Shown in pieces: positions 11,645 to 22,016 of a stretch of DNA of 64,000 nt. Both the position numbers and the translations under genes were made by a program. Positions within the stretch are counted from its first letter, which is position 1. Each line of letters starts with the position of its first letter. The notes under the pieces are model-generated. The model worked only from the letters and a program-made list of their open reading frames with translations. It made no database searches and was not told where the DNA came from. Origin of the DNA: Gambelia wislizenii (Eukaryota > Chordata > Lepidosauria > Squamata > Crotaphytidae); contig JAUMIR010000003.1 of the NCBI GenBank assembly GCA_030847615.1, forward strand, positions 285,876,265 to 285,940,264. The letters are read 5' to 3'.

Positions 11645-11772
11645 TACATGTCTACTAAATTGTGTACTGCTTAACCAGTAAACATTTGTATTGCAAATAT
11701 GCCCTGTGAAGAAATTGGACTTGCACCCTCCATTTTTCCAAACTGCTGCCATCTGCACACATTTGAGCAGGA

Positions 11773-11887
11773 ACAGCTTGGAAAAGTTACACTTTTGGAT
11801 TGCAGATCCCAGAATCATCCCAGTGTCTATGCTCAATGGGTGGGGGGAATCTTGGGAACTGTGGTGCAAAAAAGTAATTTTCCCTAT
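11773..11887. mobile_element. Short MITE with 'CCCAGAATCCC' style arms
   Basis: AGCTTGGAAAAGTTACACTT with GATCCCAGAATC is mirrored by GGAATCTTGGGAACTGTGGT with AAGTAATTTTCCC. The same layout is seen at 51.76-51.86 and 58.89-59.02 kb. It is non-coding. Confidence 0.6.
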
Positions 11888-13370
11888 CTCTCATAGCAAG
11901 TGCATATCCATTCCTTTTCCCATGAAGGCAGTCTATGAATATGAGAGTTGGGAAAAACAAGGAACACAACCAGTGCCTGAATTTCACATGTGGGTCTAGA
12001 TACTGTGTGCCTTTGCATTTCTTCATCTACATCTTGGGTCAATATGTTTTTGCATTCTGCTGTCTAAGAAAATCATTCATTGCATATAGTGCCATACACT
12101 TCAGGAAAATAGCATTTCTGATCTGTGGATGGTTAAATGTAAACATTGGACCGCAGATCATTTCTTCAAAGATCTGCAAGCATAATGGTGTTCGTATGTT
12201 AATATGTACCTGTGGATGTAAATTTTGAAGTGATTCTTGTAGCTGAGAGAAAAGCTTGGAAAGAGCTGCATCTTGACAAGATTATCATCTCATATGCTGA
12301 GCCATAAATGAGTAATAAATATATGCGTCACCATTACAGCTTTTCCCGTTATGCCTAGAGCTCACTTCTGTCTCTGTAATGCAGTTAGTATCACTATCAC
12401 CCCACCACCAATGCTACTACATCTCCTAATTTTACATATTCAATAGGGCAATTGTTTTGTCTTTCATCCTGTGATAAACTCTTAAATCACTCCATATGCC
12501 CCTATCTTTCCCCAGCAAGTTCTGTTTGTTCTGCTGGAGGACAACCACTTCAGTGTTCCCTCACCCTTTTCATTATGGACTATTTTGTACATACTGTTCA
12601 GTAATAAAGCTTAAACCTCCCCCCTCCCAAGTATTTTAAGCAACTGTCTTTAATCTTCTTTTCTCAGAAAGGCTTGATTTGACTGGCCTAGAGATTGTTC
12701 AGCAGTTTAAAAAATAATTTAAAAAATCCTTTTGAAAGAACTGATTAGTTTTACTGCACAGCTTTGGATCTGTGACCTCGAAGCCCAGTTTGTCCTAGTT
12801 TATGGTGAATTTACAATAATGAGAAAGATTTAAAGAGGAAACGTACCTATTATCTCACGTTCCCCTTTCTGTGCTGATGCTAATAAAACTTTACAGGACA
12901 AGTGGTTCTTTGAAACCAATTTTTTTTTAAAACTCTCTCTCACAAAACATACAAACACATTTAAAAAACCAGAAATGCAGCAGATAGTTGCTGCAGTGCT
13001 CTTGTAAAGCTCTGTTTCGATTTCAGTGAAACAGTTCCCAGTCGACTACATTCACTGTAGTAGATACCGGTAGTTGTGCTTTTTTAAAAATATTGTGTTT
13101 GTGCATATGTGTGTAGATTATTATTAAAGCCACCTATATTTTATAATCACCACATTACTTTGGGGGCATGATAATATCTTTTTTTAATTATTATTTTAAT
13201 GATTTGATTATTCAAGCCATTTGGGTTGTCTCTCCCCCCCCCCCCCCATTTTATCTTCTTAACAACTGTGTTGTTAAGCTTTATGGTTCAGTGCTTTATG
13301 ATTCAGAGAAGCTTTATGGTTCAGTGTGGACTTGAATTGGGGTTTCCTAATATTTTAACCACTATGCTAT
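11888..13370. other. AT-rich DNA, no gene
   Basis: Single-copy-looking sequence with a poly-C tract near 13231-13247. No conserved coding frame was found. Confidence 0.4.
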
Positions 13371-13471
13371 GGACTTTATCAGACTAGCATCTTAAAATGC
13401 TGTAATTATGCAAGTAAGGAAAATGGAAACATTGTGGCATTGCAACACAAATTATCAAACAACCACCACTT

Positions 13472-13773
13472 GGGAAGTCGAAGGCTTTCACGGCTGGCAT
13501 CCATAGATTTTCCTTGTTTTTTTTCCAGGCTGTGAGGCCATGTTCTGGAATAGTTTATTTGTTCCATAGAATCATAGAATCATAGAACCACAGAGTTGGA
13601 AGAGACCACAAGGGCCATCCAATCCAACCCCCTGCCATGCAGGAACACACAATCAAATCATTCCCAACAGATGGCCATCCAGCCTGTTTTGGAAGAATTT
13701 ATTTGTAGGCAAAACATCAGAAATAAACTCTTCCAGAACACGGCCTCACAGCCTGGAAAAAACCCAAGGAAAA
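13472..13773. mobile_element. Insertion with 9-bp duplication inside Harbinger element
   Basis: CCACCACTT occurs immediately before (13463-13471) and immediately after (13774-13782). The unit begins GGGAAGTCGAAGGCTTTCAC. Its two sides are inverted copies of each other: TTTCCAGGCTGTGAGGCC and TTCTGGAA against TTCCAGAACACGGCCTCACA and GCCTGGAAAAA. The family is not identified. A hAT or Penelope-related origin is possible. Confidence 0.6.
13561..13694 (-). mobile_element. CR1 3' tail, innermost layer
   Basis: CATAGAATCATAGAATCATA and GAGTTGGAAGAGACCACAAG form an inverted CR1 3' end with its (TTCTATGA)n terminus. It interrupts the unknown insertion. TTTATTTGT appears on both sides (about 13554-13562 and 13700-13708), which may be a target duplication. 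Confidence 0.75.
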
Positions 13774-14257
13774 CCACCACTTGCGTTTTAAGAATGGGAT
13801 TAAGGGTCCCACTACAGTAGCACTTGTCTTCACATTGCCTTTAATTAACAGTATATCAATGCCTTGCATTGGCCTGCGTATGTTCCTTTAAGGGAAATGT
13901 CCACTTACTTCTGCATTAGCCAGTGTGCGTGATCTTGGAGGTTCTCACAAGAAGATGCAAGTTCGTGTAAAAACACCAAAAACACTTAAAATAACAAACA
14001 AAATAAACACATAAGCACTGAAACAAACAAACTTGATAGCAACATGGGATAGTTCATAAAAAGAGTGTCCTGTTAATCGTGTTCCCATTCTCACCCAGAA
14101 TTTTTTCTTGCTGGAAACTGGGAGGGGGGAAAGACGACTGCCCGTTTCTGCTATAATCTTGCGAAGCAGGATGTGGTTTCACATGCTCTTAATATCACAA
14201 AAACAGCAATATTGAAAATCTATTGACTGCATAACCCATCAGTTAAAAGCAACACCT

Positions 14258-14437
14258 GGCTTTTTAAAATTATGTATATATTTGTTTTTAATGTGTTTTT
14301 AGTTAGAAGGTTTTAATATTATAGTGTTTAATGTCTTTTTATGGGGGCGGGTGGGGATGGGTGGTGTTTTTAGTCATTATTACAATGTTTTAATTGTTGG
14401 AAGCCGCCCCGATTGTTTTTAGCAGAGGGGCGGGGTA

Positions 14438-14468
<31 letters not shown>

Positions 14469-14481
14469 TTATATTATTATT
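14258..14481 (+). mobile_element. L2-type LINE tail inserted in Harbinger element
   Basis: GCCGCCCCGATTGTTTTTAG, GGGGCGGGGTATAAATAAAT and an (AAT)n tail identify the same 3' end as at 59.06 kb. AACACCT lies directly on each side (14251-14257 and 14482-14488), a 7-bp duplication that fits target-primed insertion of a strongly 5'-truncated copy. Confidence 0.85.
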
Positions 14482-14741
14482 AACACCTTATTCGTTGCTG
14501 GAGCACAGACTGGCCACGGATGCGGGACAATGTCATGTGATAGTGGGAACCCATCTTTGCTAATGTCACGGTGTAATTGTGCGATTACAGCCCCGTCTGA
14601 TAAAGTCCTGTGTTAGCTCATAAATCATCCAGAGTTGAGCACATCTGAAAGCAAGAACTAAGCATGCACTCCACTCAGACTCACAGAAGTCTCTGAGTCT
14701 TAAATATGCTGTACTCTGAATCCCTTAACATGGCTTACTAT

Positions 14742-14965
14742 GGCTGTATCTGCATTGCAGAAACAATCCAGTTTGACACCACTTTAACTGCCATGTGTCA
14801 ATACTATGGAATTCTGGGATTTGTAGTAAGTATATTGTGATCAGACCTCTCTGAGAGAGAAAGCTAAATATCTCACAAAACAACAAATCCCAGAATTCAG
14901 TAGCATTGAACCATGGCAATTAATGCAGTGTCAAACTGGATTATTTCTGCAGTGCAGATGCAGCC
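14742..14965. mobile_element. hAT-like MITE ('CTGCAGAAATAATGCAGTTTGA' family)
   Basis: The left arm has TTGCAGAAACAATCCAGTTT followed by GACACCACTTTAA. The right arm complements it (GTGTCAAACTGG, ATTATTTCTGCAGTG). The interior carries GAATTCTGGGATTTGTAGT and its mirror. Three more copies lie at 16.47, 30.53 and 61.63 kb. The duplication is not clear, so the hAT assignment is an inference from the terminal CAGTG-like sequence. Confidence 0.7.
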
Positions 14966-14968
14966 TGC

Positions 14969-15370
14969 GGGCTTGTCCAGCCAGGCAATATATCCCATCT
15001 TACCCCCCATCTCAGAACCCTGAAATCTATAAGACACAGGGTATTTGCCCTGTTTTGCCCCTAGGTAGTCCTCAACCCCCAGGGCAGACACAGGGGAAAG
15101 GCAAATACCTGTTTAAATCCGTTTCTGTCAGGAGGAAATGGATTTGTCCACAGGATCCTTCCCCGGCAGGCTGGCCCTCACTGAAGTTACCAATCTGCCT
15201 CTCTCTCCTGAAAGACAGGAAGGAGTTTTGCAGCACTGATCACATGCAGGAGACCTTGGTCACATGTTGCGGGCCAGCTTCCTGCCCTCTGAAACAGCGA
15301 GGGAAATGGCATTCAGCAGTGGCTTCAGCGATGGGCCAGTGTGCCCATCTGGACTTCCTCCTGTTTCATG
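14969..15370. mobile_element. Partial copy of the GGGCTTGTCTA TIR family
   Basis: GGGCTTGTCCAGCCAGGCAA matches the left end of the elements at 17.7 and 20.3 kb. The order GTTTGCCCC-like, ACAGG, TTTAAATCC also follows theirs. No right terminus was found. The 198-codon frame running through here starts in the neighbouring MITE and is not a gene. Confidence 0.4.
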
Positions 15371-16149
15371 GAGCAAATGGGGGAATCTTAGTTCAAGTCA
15401 TCATGTTCCCTTCTTTCTTCCCATTACATTTTGTTAAGTATACATCTAAAAATGTGAAATGTGAATATGACAAATACTGTATGTGTAACTTGTTCTGTAT
15501 TCTGTGTGACCAACTGTAATTGAACATTGGAAACACAATCACAATTTAAGTCCAACAAAGCAACAAATTAATATTAAATTAGACACATGCACTGTCCCAA
15601 AAGTTTCATGCATCCAATGAGGCGCCAGTGCAAGATTTGACTGCAGGACTCATCTGACTGTGTTGTTCAACATTACCATAACATTTGGATATACTGTAAT
15701 CTTAAAGCCCTAAATAAAAAATAAAAAAATACAAATAGATGCTAATACAATGTAGAAATTACACTACAAAGAATTTACCACTTTGTTCCCTACTAAATAC
15801 GTAACTGAAAATACTGTACCACTTCCTTAATCAAGGTGAATAGGCCCTGAAGCTCCTCTCCAGCTCTCCCTCTCTTTCTGACATCAGCTAGCAAGCACAG
15901 TCACTTCCTTAAGGTTTCTCCACCCATTAGGCCAAAACAATAATTCATAGGGGTTACATATGCACTAGAAAATATGTTTCAAACAGCTGCATTCATCCCA
16001 GGGCTGTGATTGGCTGAAGACCCTTGTTGATAGCATATATTGTCAAGCATGGATTTCCCTCTTAGTCATGTATGAAACAGCCTCAGGTCCATTAACGTCA
16101 TCATGGAATAATTTGGATCCAACTTTATACAAGCCAGGTACTTCTTTCT
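15371..16149. other. No feature recognised
   Basis: AT-rich, with no coding signature. Confidence 0.4.
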
Positions 16150-16405
16150 TTTTTTCTCTGGCTTTTCTTTGCAAACGAAGATTCAGGAAGGACTCATCCC
16201 GCACTTTCTGCAAGCACACTGATGACTAAAAAGGCCAATCTGAGATAAACAAGAGCACAGCAGGTCTCCTTGGGTGATGTTTCTGGGTTGTGATTCTTTC
16301 TGTGTTGTCGTTTCTCTTTAAGACTTGTTCGGCGTGAGTTCTCAAATACGGCTGCAGCATTGTGGATAGTGCATCTCCATGCCTCCCGATGTGAGGTCAA
16401 AGGAG
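16150..16405 (-). mobile_element. RTE-like LINE 3' end encoding a C-terminal zinc finger
   Basis: Read on the minus strand, the frame gives SHREAWRCTIHNAAAVFENS, the conserved AWR..(V/I)H segment near the end of RTE-like reverse-transcriptase proteins. This precedes a damaged C2H2 finger. The 3' tail is pyrimidine-rich on the plus strand (CTTTTTTTCTCTGGC), like its sisters. The copies at 43.6 and 56.8 kb share the wording. Confidence 0.75.
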
Positions 16406-16465
16406 AGAAGGTTAGCACTTCATAAGGAAACTTTATAATGATTTTGCTGTCATGGAATCTTGTTT

Positions 16466-16690
16466 CAAGCTGCCACCACACTGCAGAAATAATGCAGTTT
16501 GACACCGCTTTAATGGTCATGGCTCAAAGCTGTGAAATTCTGGGGTTTGTAGTTTTGTGAGATATTTAGCCTTCTCTCTCAGAGAGCTCTGGTATCACAA
16601 CAAACTACAAATCCCAGAATTCCATAGGATGTGGCCATGATAGTTAAAGCAGCGTCAAACTGTATTATTTCTGCAGTGTGGCAGCAGCCC
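16466..16690. mobile_element. hAT-like MITE, same family as 14.74 kb
   Basis: GCCACCACACTGCAGAAATA and CAGTTTGACACCGCTTTAA are mirrored by AAAGCAGCGTCAAACTG and ATTTCTGCAGTGTGGCAGC. The flanks TTGTTTC and TTGTTGT could be a mutated duplication. Confidence 0.7.
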
Positions 16691-16859
16691 TTGTTGTTCC
16701 ATGGAATGTTAATCTGGGACCCTTCACTGCTTCACAGAAATAGGGATGCCATTTTCATTACCATGGCAACATCCTATGTAATCCTAGGATTTGGAGGCTA
16801 GGGAGGGGTATTTACAATTTTCTGCCAGGATGCTTTAGTGCCTCACTTAAGTACAAACT

Positions 16860-16937
16860 CCAGAATTCCACAGAAGGTTGTAGTGTCAGTTATAGTGGAA
16901 TCATACAATTATAGCTGTATAGTGTGAAAGGGCCCCA
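16860..16937. mobile_element. Right end of CCCTTTCACA-type MITE
   Basis: ATAGTGTGAAAGGGCCCCAG repeats the right terminus of the 5.4 kb element. The left terminus is not recognisable. Confidence 0.4.
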
Positions 16938-17697
16938 GCTATAGCATACAATATGCTGTCCGTGGGAAACAGCAGCACCTAGGTATATTCATACTTATTT
17001 TGATTTATGCATGCAATTTTCTGGGTCTATCCTTGCATCTACATTAGCCTGCAAGCAGTTATTTAGAAATCATTTAGTTTTTGAAGTAATATCTGAGGCC
17101 TGATTCAACTCCCATTAATGTTGTTAAGAGAAGAGCCTCCCAATTTTACTCTTAATTGGAACTGAAGTGGGACTTTAATTATTATTTTTTGGCACCTTTT
17201 GATGCACAGCAAGCTAACTGCCTTCCAAAAAGAGGATTTTATTCACACTAGCAAGAAAATTCACTGGTATCACAAAACAAGCAAGTAAAATGAGTAGGAG
17301 TGAATGGAAAGATGGTGGTGGTGGGGGAACACATAGGTTGAATGAGTAAATCTTTGCTAATGATAATTTAAAATTAAAATTAGTTGCACTTGATACACTA
17401 CTAGGGCTGCAAGCTGAGTAATCAGTTTAATCAATAGATTAATCAACTAAAGTTTTACAGAGTTAATCACTGGAGAGTGGTTTTAACCAACAAGGGAAAA
17501 TGTATAATTAATAAGGGCTGAGTTGTGGCACACTGGCATGTTACTAGTGTAGAGAATTAACAAACACAGACTGTGGGGTGTGTGCGTGTCAATTCTGCAT
17601 TTCCTTCACTACCTCAAAAAGGTATTATATGGGTAGGATAATACATATAATACATTAATGCAAGGAGGCTTTCTCTCACACAGCTTCTGAAAACAAG
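16938..17697. other. No feature recognised
   Basis: AT-rich. A short imperfect palindrome (AATCAGTTTAATCAATAGAT, then TAATCAACTAAAG) lies near 17420-17450 and may be part of a decayed repeat. Confidence 0.35.
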
Positions 17698-18237
17698 TGG
17701 CTTGTCTAGATGGGCAATTTACCTCCCCCCCCCCCCATTTTGGAGCTCTGCAGTCCAAACAATGCAGGGCTATTATCCTGATTTGCTGCCAGACAGTCCC
17801 GACAATGTCCAAGGCAAAGCCAGGGGGAAGCCAGGGTAAACCCATGTAAAATGTTTTTTTAAAAACACCCAGGAAAACTTGTGCCATGTGGGAAAACCCA
17901 GATGGGTCTGGTGTGGGAACGCAGGGTCCATACCTGCATACTGGGCAGCATCACTGCCTGCCGCTGCTGCTGCTGCTGGTGGTGTTGTTTTGAAGCTGGG
18001 AAAGAGGCTCCCAGCACATGATCAAGACCCCCTGCATGCAACCACATGCTGAGGGCCTTCTTCCTGGCTTCAGAGAATGTGGCACACAACAGCATCAGAT
18101 GTGCTCCTGATACCAGCTGGCGTGTGCATAGAGATTTCTACACATTTATTCATGGTAATAGGGAGGACCTGGGCCAGCCCTAGGGCCAGAATATACCAGC
18201 TAGAAGGCAGTGTATTCTGGCCAGTGTAGACAAGCCC
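17698..18237. mobile_element. TIR element, GGGCTTGTCTA family, copy A
   Basis: The left end is TGGCTTGTCTAGA and the right end GTGTAGACAAGCCC. The flanking AAG occurs on both sides (17695-17697 and 18238-18240), a 3-bp duplication. The interior aligns throughout with the 20.3 kb copy (GCAGTCCAAACAATGCAGGG, AACACCCAGGAAAAC, CTTCCTGGCTTCAGAGA). It has no transposase and a poly-C run near 17725. Confidence 0.75.
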
Positions 18238-18263
18238 AAGTTTAATTCCCTTCTAAATGAAAG

Positions 18264-18335
18264 TGTGTTGCTGTTGTTGTATGCCTTCAAGTTGTTTCTG
18301 ACTTATGGTGACCCTAAGACAAACCTTAGCATCAG
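18264..18335 (-). mobile_element. 3' end of tRNA-derived composite SINE
   Basis: TTGTTGTATGCCTTCAAGTT, GTTTCTGACTTATGG and TGACCCTAAGACAAACCT form the inverted 3' part of the SINE seen in full at 39.52 kb. Confidence 0.65.
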
Positions 18336-19249
18336 TGAACATGTGAACTTTATTTATCACTGATGGATGTTCAGCCTTTTCTACAGCAATATTTTATTCA
18401 GTCATTTAAAAAAGAGAGATCATTACATTCCCTTACTTCACAGAGTCAGATCAGCCAAGCATATCCTGTTATTATGCAACATCTTCAATGACAAATAATA
18501 ATAAAAAATTACATTTCCAGCTTGAACTATGCTATTCAAGGATAATCATGACTGTTCAATATATGCAGGACCTTCCTTCCTTCCTTCCTTTTTTTTTAAA
18601 AAAACAACAACAACAAAACATTTTTCTAGGTCTCAACACTGTTGTAGAGAACCTGCTTTGTAAATACATTAATCCAATTTCTATGCATATGCTGCACCAC
18701 CTATACCTGTGGGTACATTTGCTGTATAAATAGCCCATTAATTAATTCTTCTAGAGAGGCAGTGCTGCTGAGCCAGCAACACACTGGAAGTGAAGTAAAA
18801 TTAATTAGGGCAGAATGGTCCACTAGCCAACATCTATATTACCAGCACTCTACTTAATCCTGGAGGAGAAGGTATGTACACAGCTCAGTGAGAGAGCACC
18901 TGCTAAAGGTTCCAGATTGAATTCATGACATTACCAATTTGTGTGTGTTTTGTTTTGGTTTTGTTTTACTTTTGTTTTAAAGGATATTGGGTGGTAGAAC
19001 TAGTTAAGAGTAAATGGTACAGGTTTAGAAAGAACAAAGCTCTGGTTTACTGTAAAGCTGCTTCATGTGTTTAGTCACAGAAACTCAAAGAGTTCAAAGA
19101 AATCATAGACTATGTATTGCAAATTCCTTGTGCATAGGAACCATCAAGCCCAGAAATCACATTCTGTGATTGGTGGGGTGACCAGCTCAAAACAACACAA
19201 ACAGTTAAAAGAGCATCAAAACAAAGCATCAGAAAACATGAATCCAGGT
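18336..19249. other. No feature recognised
   Basis: AT-rich DNA with short (TTCC)n and A-rich tracts near 18570-18620. Confidence 0.4.
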
Positions 19250-19476
19250 CAGTCCTCGTATCCATGGGGGATACATTCAAAGACACCCCTCCCATGAATA
19301 CCCTAAACCATGGATAATAGGGAACCCTATTATTTTCATTGAGGAGAATATCAAAAATTGACCAAAGAAGTACATTGGAGGACCTAGAAATGCCTAGATA
19401 GAACATAACGGTATATTTTCAGATGTGGATAAGTGAAACCGTGGATACTGAATCTGTGGATATGGAGGTCATGCTG
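19250..19476. mobile_element. Tigger/pogo-like MITE
   Basis: CAGTCCTCGTATCCATGG at the left faces GTGGATATGGAGGTCATGCTG at the right, with TA following. The length (227 bp) is similar to the 11.2 kb family, but the interior differs (ACCATGGATAATAGGGAACC), so it is a related subfamily. Confidence 0.65.
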
Positions 19477-19529
19477 TAGTTCAAAGAATATATGAAGCAC
19501 TAAAATAGAGGAAAATAATTGGGCTCAAG

Positions 19530-20025
19530 CTATCTCAGGGACCACCTTCTCCCTTATAATCCTCCCCGCACTCTCCGGTCCTCTGGGAGGAACTTGTTGC
19601 AGCCACAAAGACCTAGGCTGGCGACCACCTCCCAGAGGGCTTTCTTGGCTGTCACCCCCAAATTGTGGAACGGCCGCTAGATGAGCTCCGCCTATTGACA
19701 TCATTAGACAGCTTTAAAAAGGCTGTCAAGATGGTTCTCTTCAGGCAGGCTTTTCCGGAATAGCTAACCCCGGCCTCAGGAACCCCCTCTGGAGGTTGCT
19801 TCTGGAGCTCCAAACTGATGCTGCTCGCTCAGAAGGGTTTTTAATAAATTGTATTATATGCTGACTTTAATTTGTATTAATTTAATAATGTTTTAAGGGG
19901 GGGAAGGGATTTTGAGTTGTTTTATACTGTGTACTATTATATTGTTGTAAGCCACCCCGATTGTTCGCAGAGGGGCAGGATATAAATAATAATAATAATA
20001 ATTATTATTATTATTAAAAGAGGTC
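19530..20025 (+). mobile_element. L2-type LINE 3' end
   Basis: CCTCCCCGCACTCTCCGGTC and CTCTGGGAGGAACTTGTTGC mirror the C-terminal region of the minus-strand LINE at 59.5 kb. The copy ends in AAGCCACCCCGATTGTTCGC, GAGGGGCAGGATATAAATA and (AAT)n. It has no long open frame. Confidence 0.8.
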
Positions 20026-20306
20026 TTCCCCTGCTGCTGGAAATACCATACTGTAGGCACCAGGTCAGTCTCTCTGAAGGGATTGTTGTACAACTGGTAC
20101 ACCATCACTGAAAGGGCTACTGGCCTCACCTCATTTGGTTAAGTACATATGGAGAGTCCCCTGAAGATGATCTTAAGGTCCAGGAAATTCAGCCATTCAG
20201 GTAATATGACACAAAATCTTTTAGAGTTTCAAATATTAATTCCATCACATTGAAGTCAACAGAGAAACTGAGTGGGAATGAGGACCAGGCAACCATAAGA
20301 AATAAT

Positions 20307-20821
20307 GGGCTTGTCTATACAGTACAGGCAGTTTACCCTGGCTTTCCCCATGTTGGAGCCCTGCAGTCCAAACGCTGCAGGGCTCTTGCCTTGATTTACC
20401 TCCAGACAGTCCTTACAATGTCTAAGACAAAGCTGGGGGGAAGTCGAAGTAAATCCATTTTAAAAAAAATTATAAACACCCAGGAAAACATACGTCATAC
20501 CTGCACACTGTGTTGTATCACCGGACACCTCTGCCACCACCACTGGTGTCTCTCTGAAGCCATGAAGGAGACCCCCAGCATATGATCAAGGCTCCCTGTA
20601 TGTGACCAACCTTGATCACATGCTGAAGGCCTCCTTCCTGGCTTCAGAGAGTACGGTGCACAACATCATTGGAGGTGCCCGCCAATACTGGCTGGTGTGC
20701 ATGCAGACTTCAGCCCATTTCATCACTGTAATGGGGGGATCTGGGCCAGTAATGGGGGGATCTCTGGGTTTAGAATACATCAGCTGAAAGGCAGAATATT
20801 CTGGCTGATGTAGACAAGCCC
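20307..20821. mobile_element. TIR element, GGGCTTGTCTA family, copy B
   Basis: GGGCTTGTCTATACAG and CTGATGTAGACAAGCCC are the two ends. AAT flanks both sides (20304-20306 and 20822-20824). The 3-bp duplication agrees with copy A and fits a PIF/Harbinger-type or related integrase. The interior is non-coding and 515 bp in total. Confidence 0.75.
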
Positions 20822-21774
20822 AATATTGGCCTTTAGAGAGCTAATGTTTAACCCATTTTAAATTATCCAGAGTAACTGGTTTTATTTCACTCACCTCAGG
20901 TGCAGAAATCTCTTCAGGTGCCAGAACCAGGCAATTAATATATAAAAAACAGTTCTTTTTATTTGCTCTTGTGGGCATGTCAGTAGTGGTAGTTTTGTTA
21001 AAAACCAACAAATAACCCTTTTGCTGTCAATATATGGTATTTATTAAACGTATCAGCATTTTCACCAAAAATGGGACTCAAAAGTGGCTAACAAATTAAT
21101 AAAATGAATTGTAGAAACAGAATCTTGATTAAGGAAACATAAAAACAAATCAGTTAACACATCTTCTGATCCTGATTACCAAAAATCAGGCTAAAAATTG
21201 AGTGAAGGAATGAATTGCTCATAGTCCTTACACACTTTAATCAAACTCAATGAATCCCCCTCCACGGTTTCATTCATAAGAGACTGATACCTGTTTTCAA
21301 AAGCTGTGTAGAAGACAGCTTCTTCCTACTGCTGTCTTGTATGCATACCTGACAGACATGCTCAGTAACAATATGAAATCATTAGGTGAAAAATACTTTA
21401 TTGCAGGGTCTGACCACAGCTGAAAGGTTTGGATTGTGTAGCAGAACACTTGACCATTGGCTGTAGAATAAAGTGGTCAATGGGAACACCAAGATTGCCT
21501 CTAGTTAAAGTACTAGAGGATTGGACAGGATTATCTAATGAACACTAAATAATAACCCATATCCTACCAAACTTCATGATGTTAGAATATCTTATTCTTT
21601 TTTTTAACCCTCCTTCCTGCCTTCTTACTTTCATCTTGTTTACTCTAGCTATAGAATTATTCAATTCCCCCTTGCTCTGCTTAGCACCAACTCATTCCCT
21701 TGAAGCTCCGTTGGAAATAATTATTTTCCTTTCCTTCCCATCAGCTGTCTCTGAACTAGCAATTTGTACACTAA
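20822..21774. other. No feature recognised
   Basis: AT-rich. No repeat or gene could be assigned. Confidence 0.4.
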
Positions 21775-21808
21775 TGTGTGTGTGTGTGTGTGTGTGTATG
21801 TGTGTGTA
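21775..21808. repeat. (TG)n microsatellite
   Basis: A TG run interrupted by one TA, next to the 3' end of a minus-strand SINE, as expected for a SINE tail that became a microsatellite. Confidence 0.85.
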
Positions 21809-22016
21809 TGCACCTTTAAGTCACCTGTAAACTTGGATTTCATAGGGTTTTCTTAGGCAAGGAATACTCAGAGGTGGGTTTGCTTCATCTGAAATATAGC
21901 CTACAGCACCTGGTATTTGTTGATAGTCTCCCATCCAAGTACTAACCAGGGATGACCCTGCTTAGCTTCCAAGATCAGATTAGATCTGGTAACTTTAGGG
22001 TATTTAGGCATGCATA
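21809..22016 (-). mobile_element. 5S rRNA-derived SINE
   Basis: Positions 21901-22012 are the inverse of 5S rRNA: CTACAGCACCTGGTATT, GTCTCCCATCCAAGTACTAA, CCTGCTTAGCTTCCAAGATC. The 3' part (21812-21900) carries the complement of GAAATTCATGGGG-like text. A 5S head with an unrelated body defines the SINE3 class. It has too many changes to be a working 5S gene. Confidence 0.85.

Larger units (their letters stand above)
13371..14608. mobile_element. Long Harbinger-like element with three later insertions
   Basis: The ends are GGACTTTATCAGACTAGC and GTCTGATAAAGTCC. The flanks are TAT and TGT, a degraded 3-bp duplication. Its interior aligns with the copies at 24.0-24.8 and 43.5-44.6 kb (ATCAAACAACCACCACT, AAACACTTAAAATAACAAA, TTCATAAAAAGAGTGTCC). 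It contains a 302-bp insertion, which itself holds a CR1 tail, and an L2 tail. There is no transposase. Confidence 0.8.

Noticed and set aside
14923..15519. A 198-codon plus-strand frame
   Set aside because: It begins in a hAT-like MITE arm and passes through a partial TIR element. It has no domain and no conserved composition.
21901..22012. Possible 5S rRNA gene
   Set aside because: Many substitutions in the internal promoter, and a SINE body and tail attached. It is a 5S-derived SINE.
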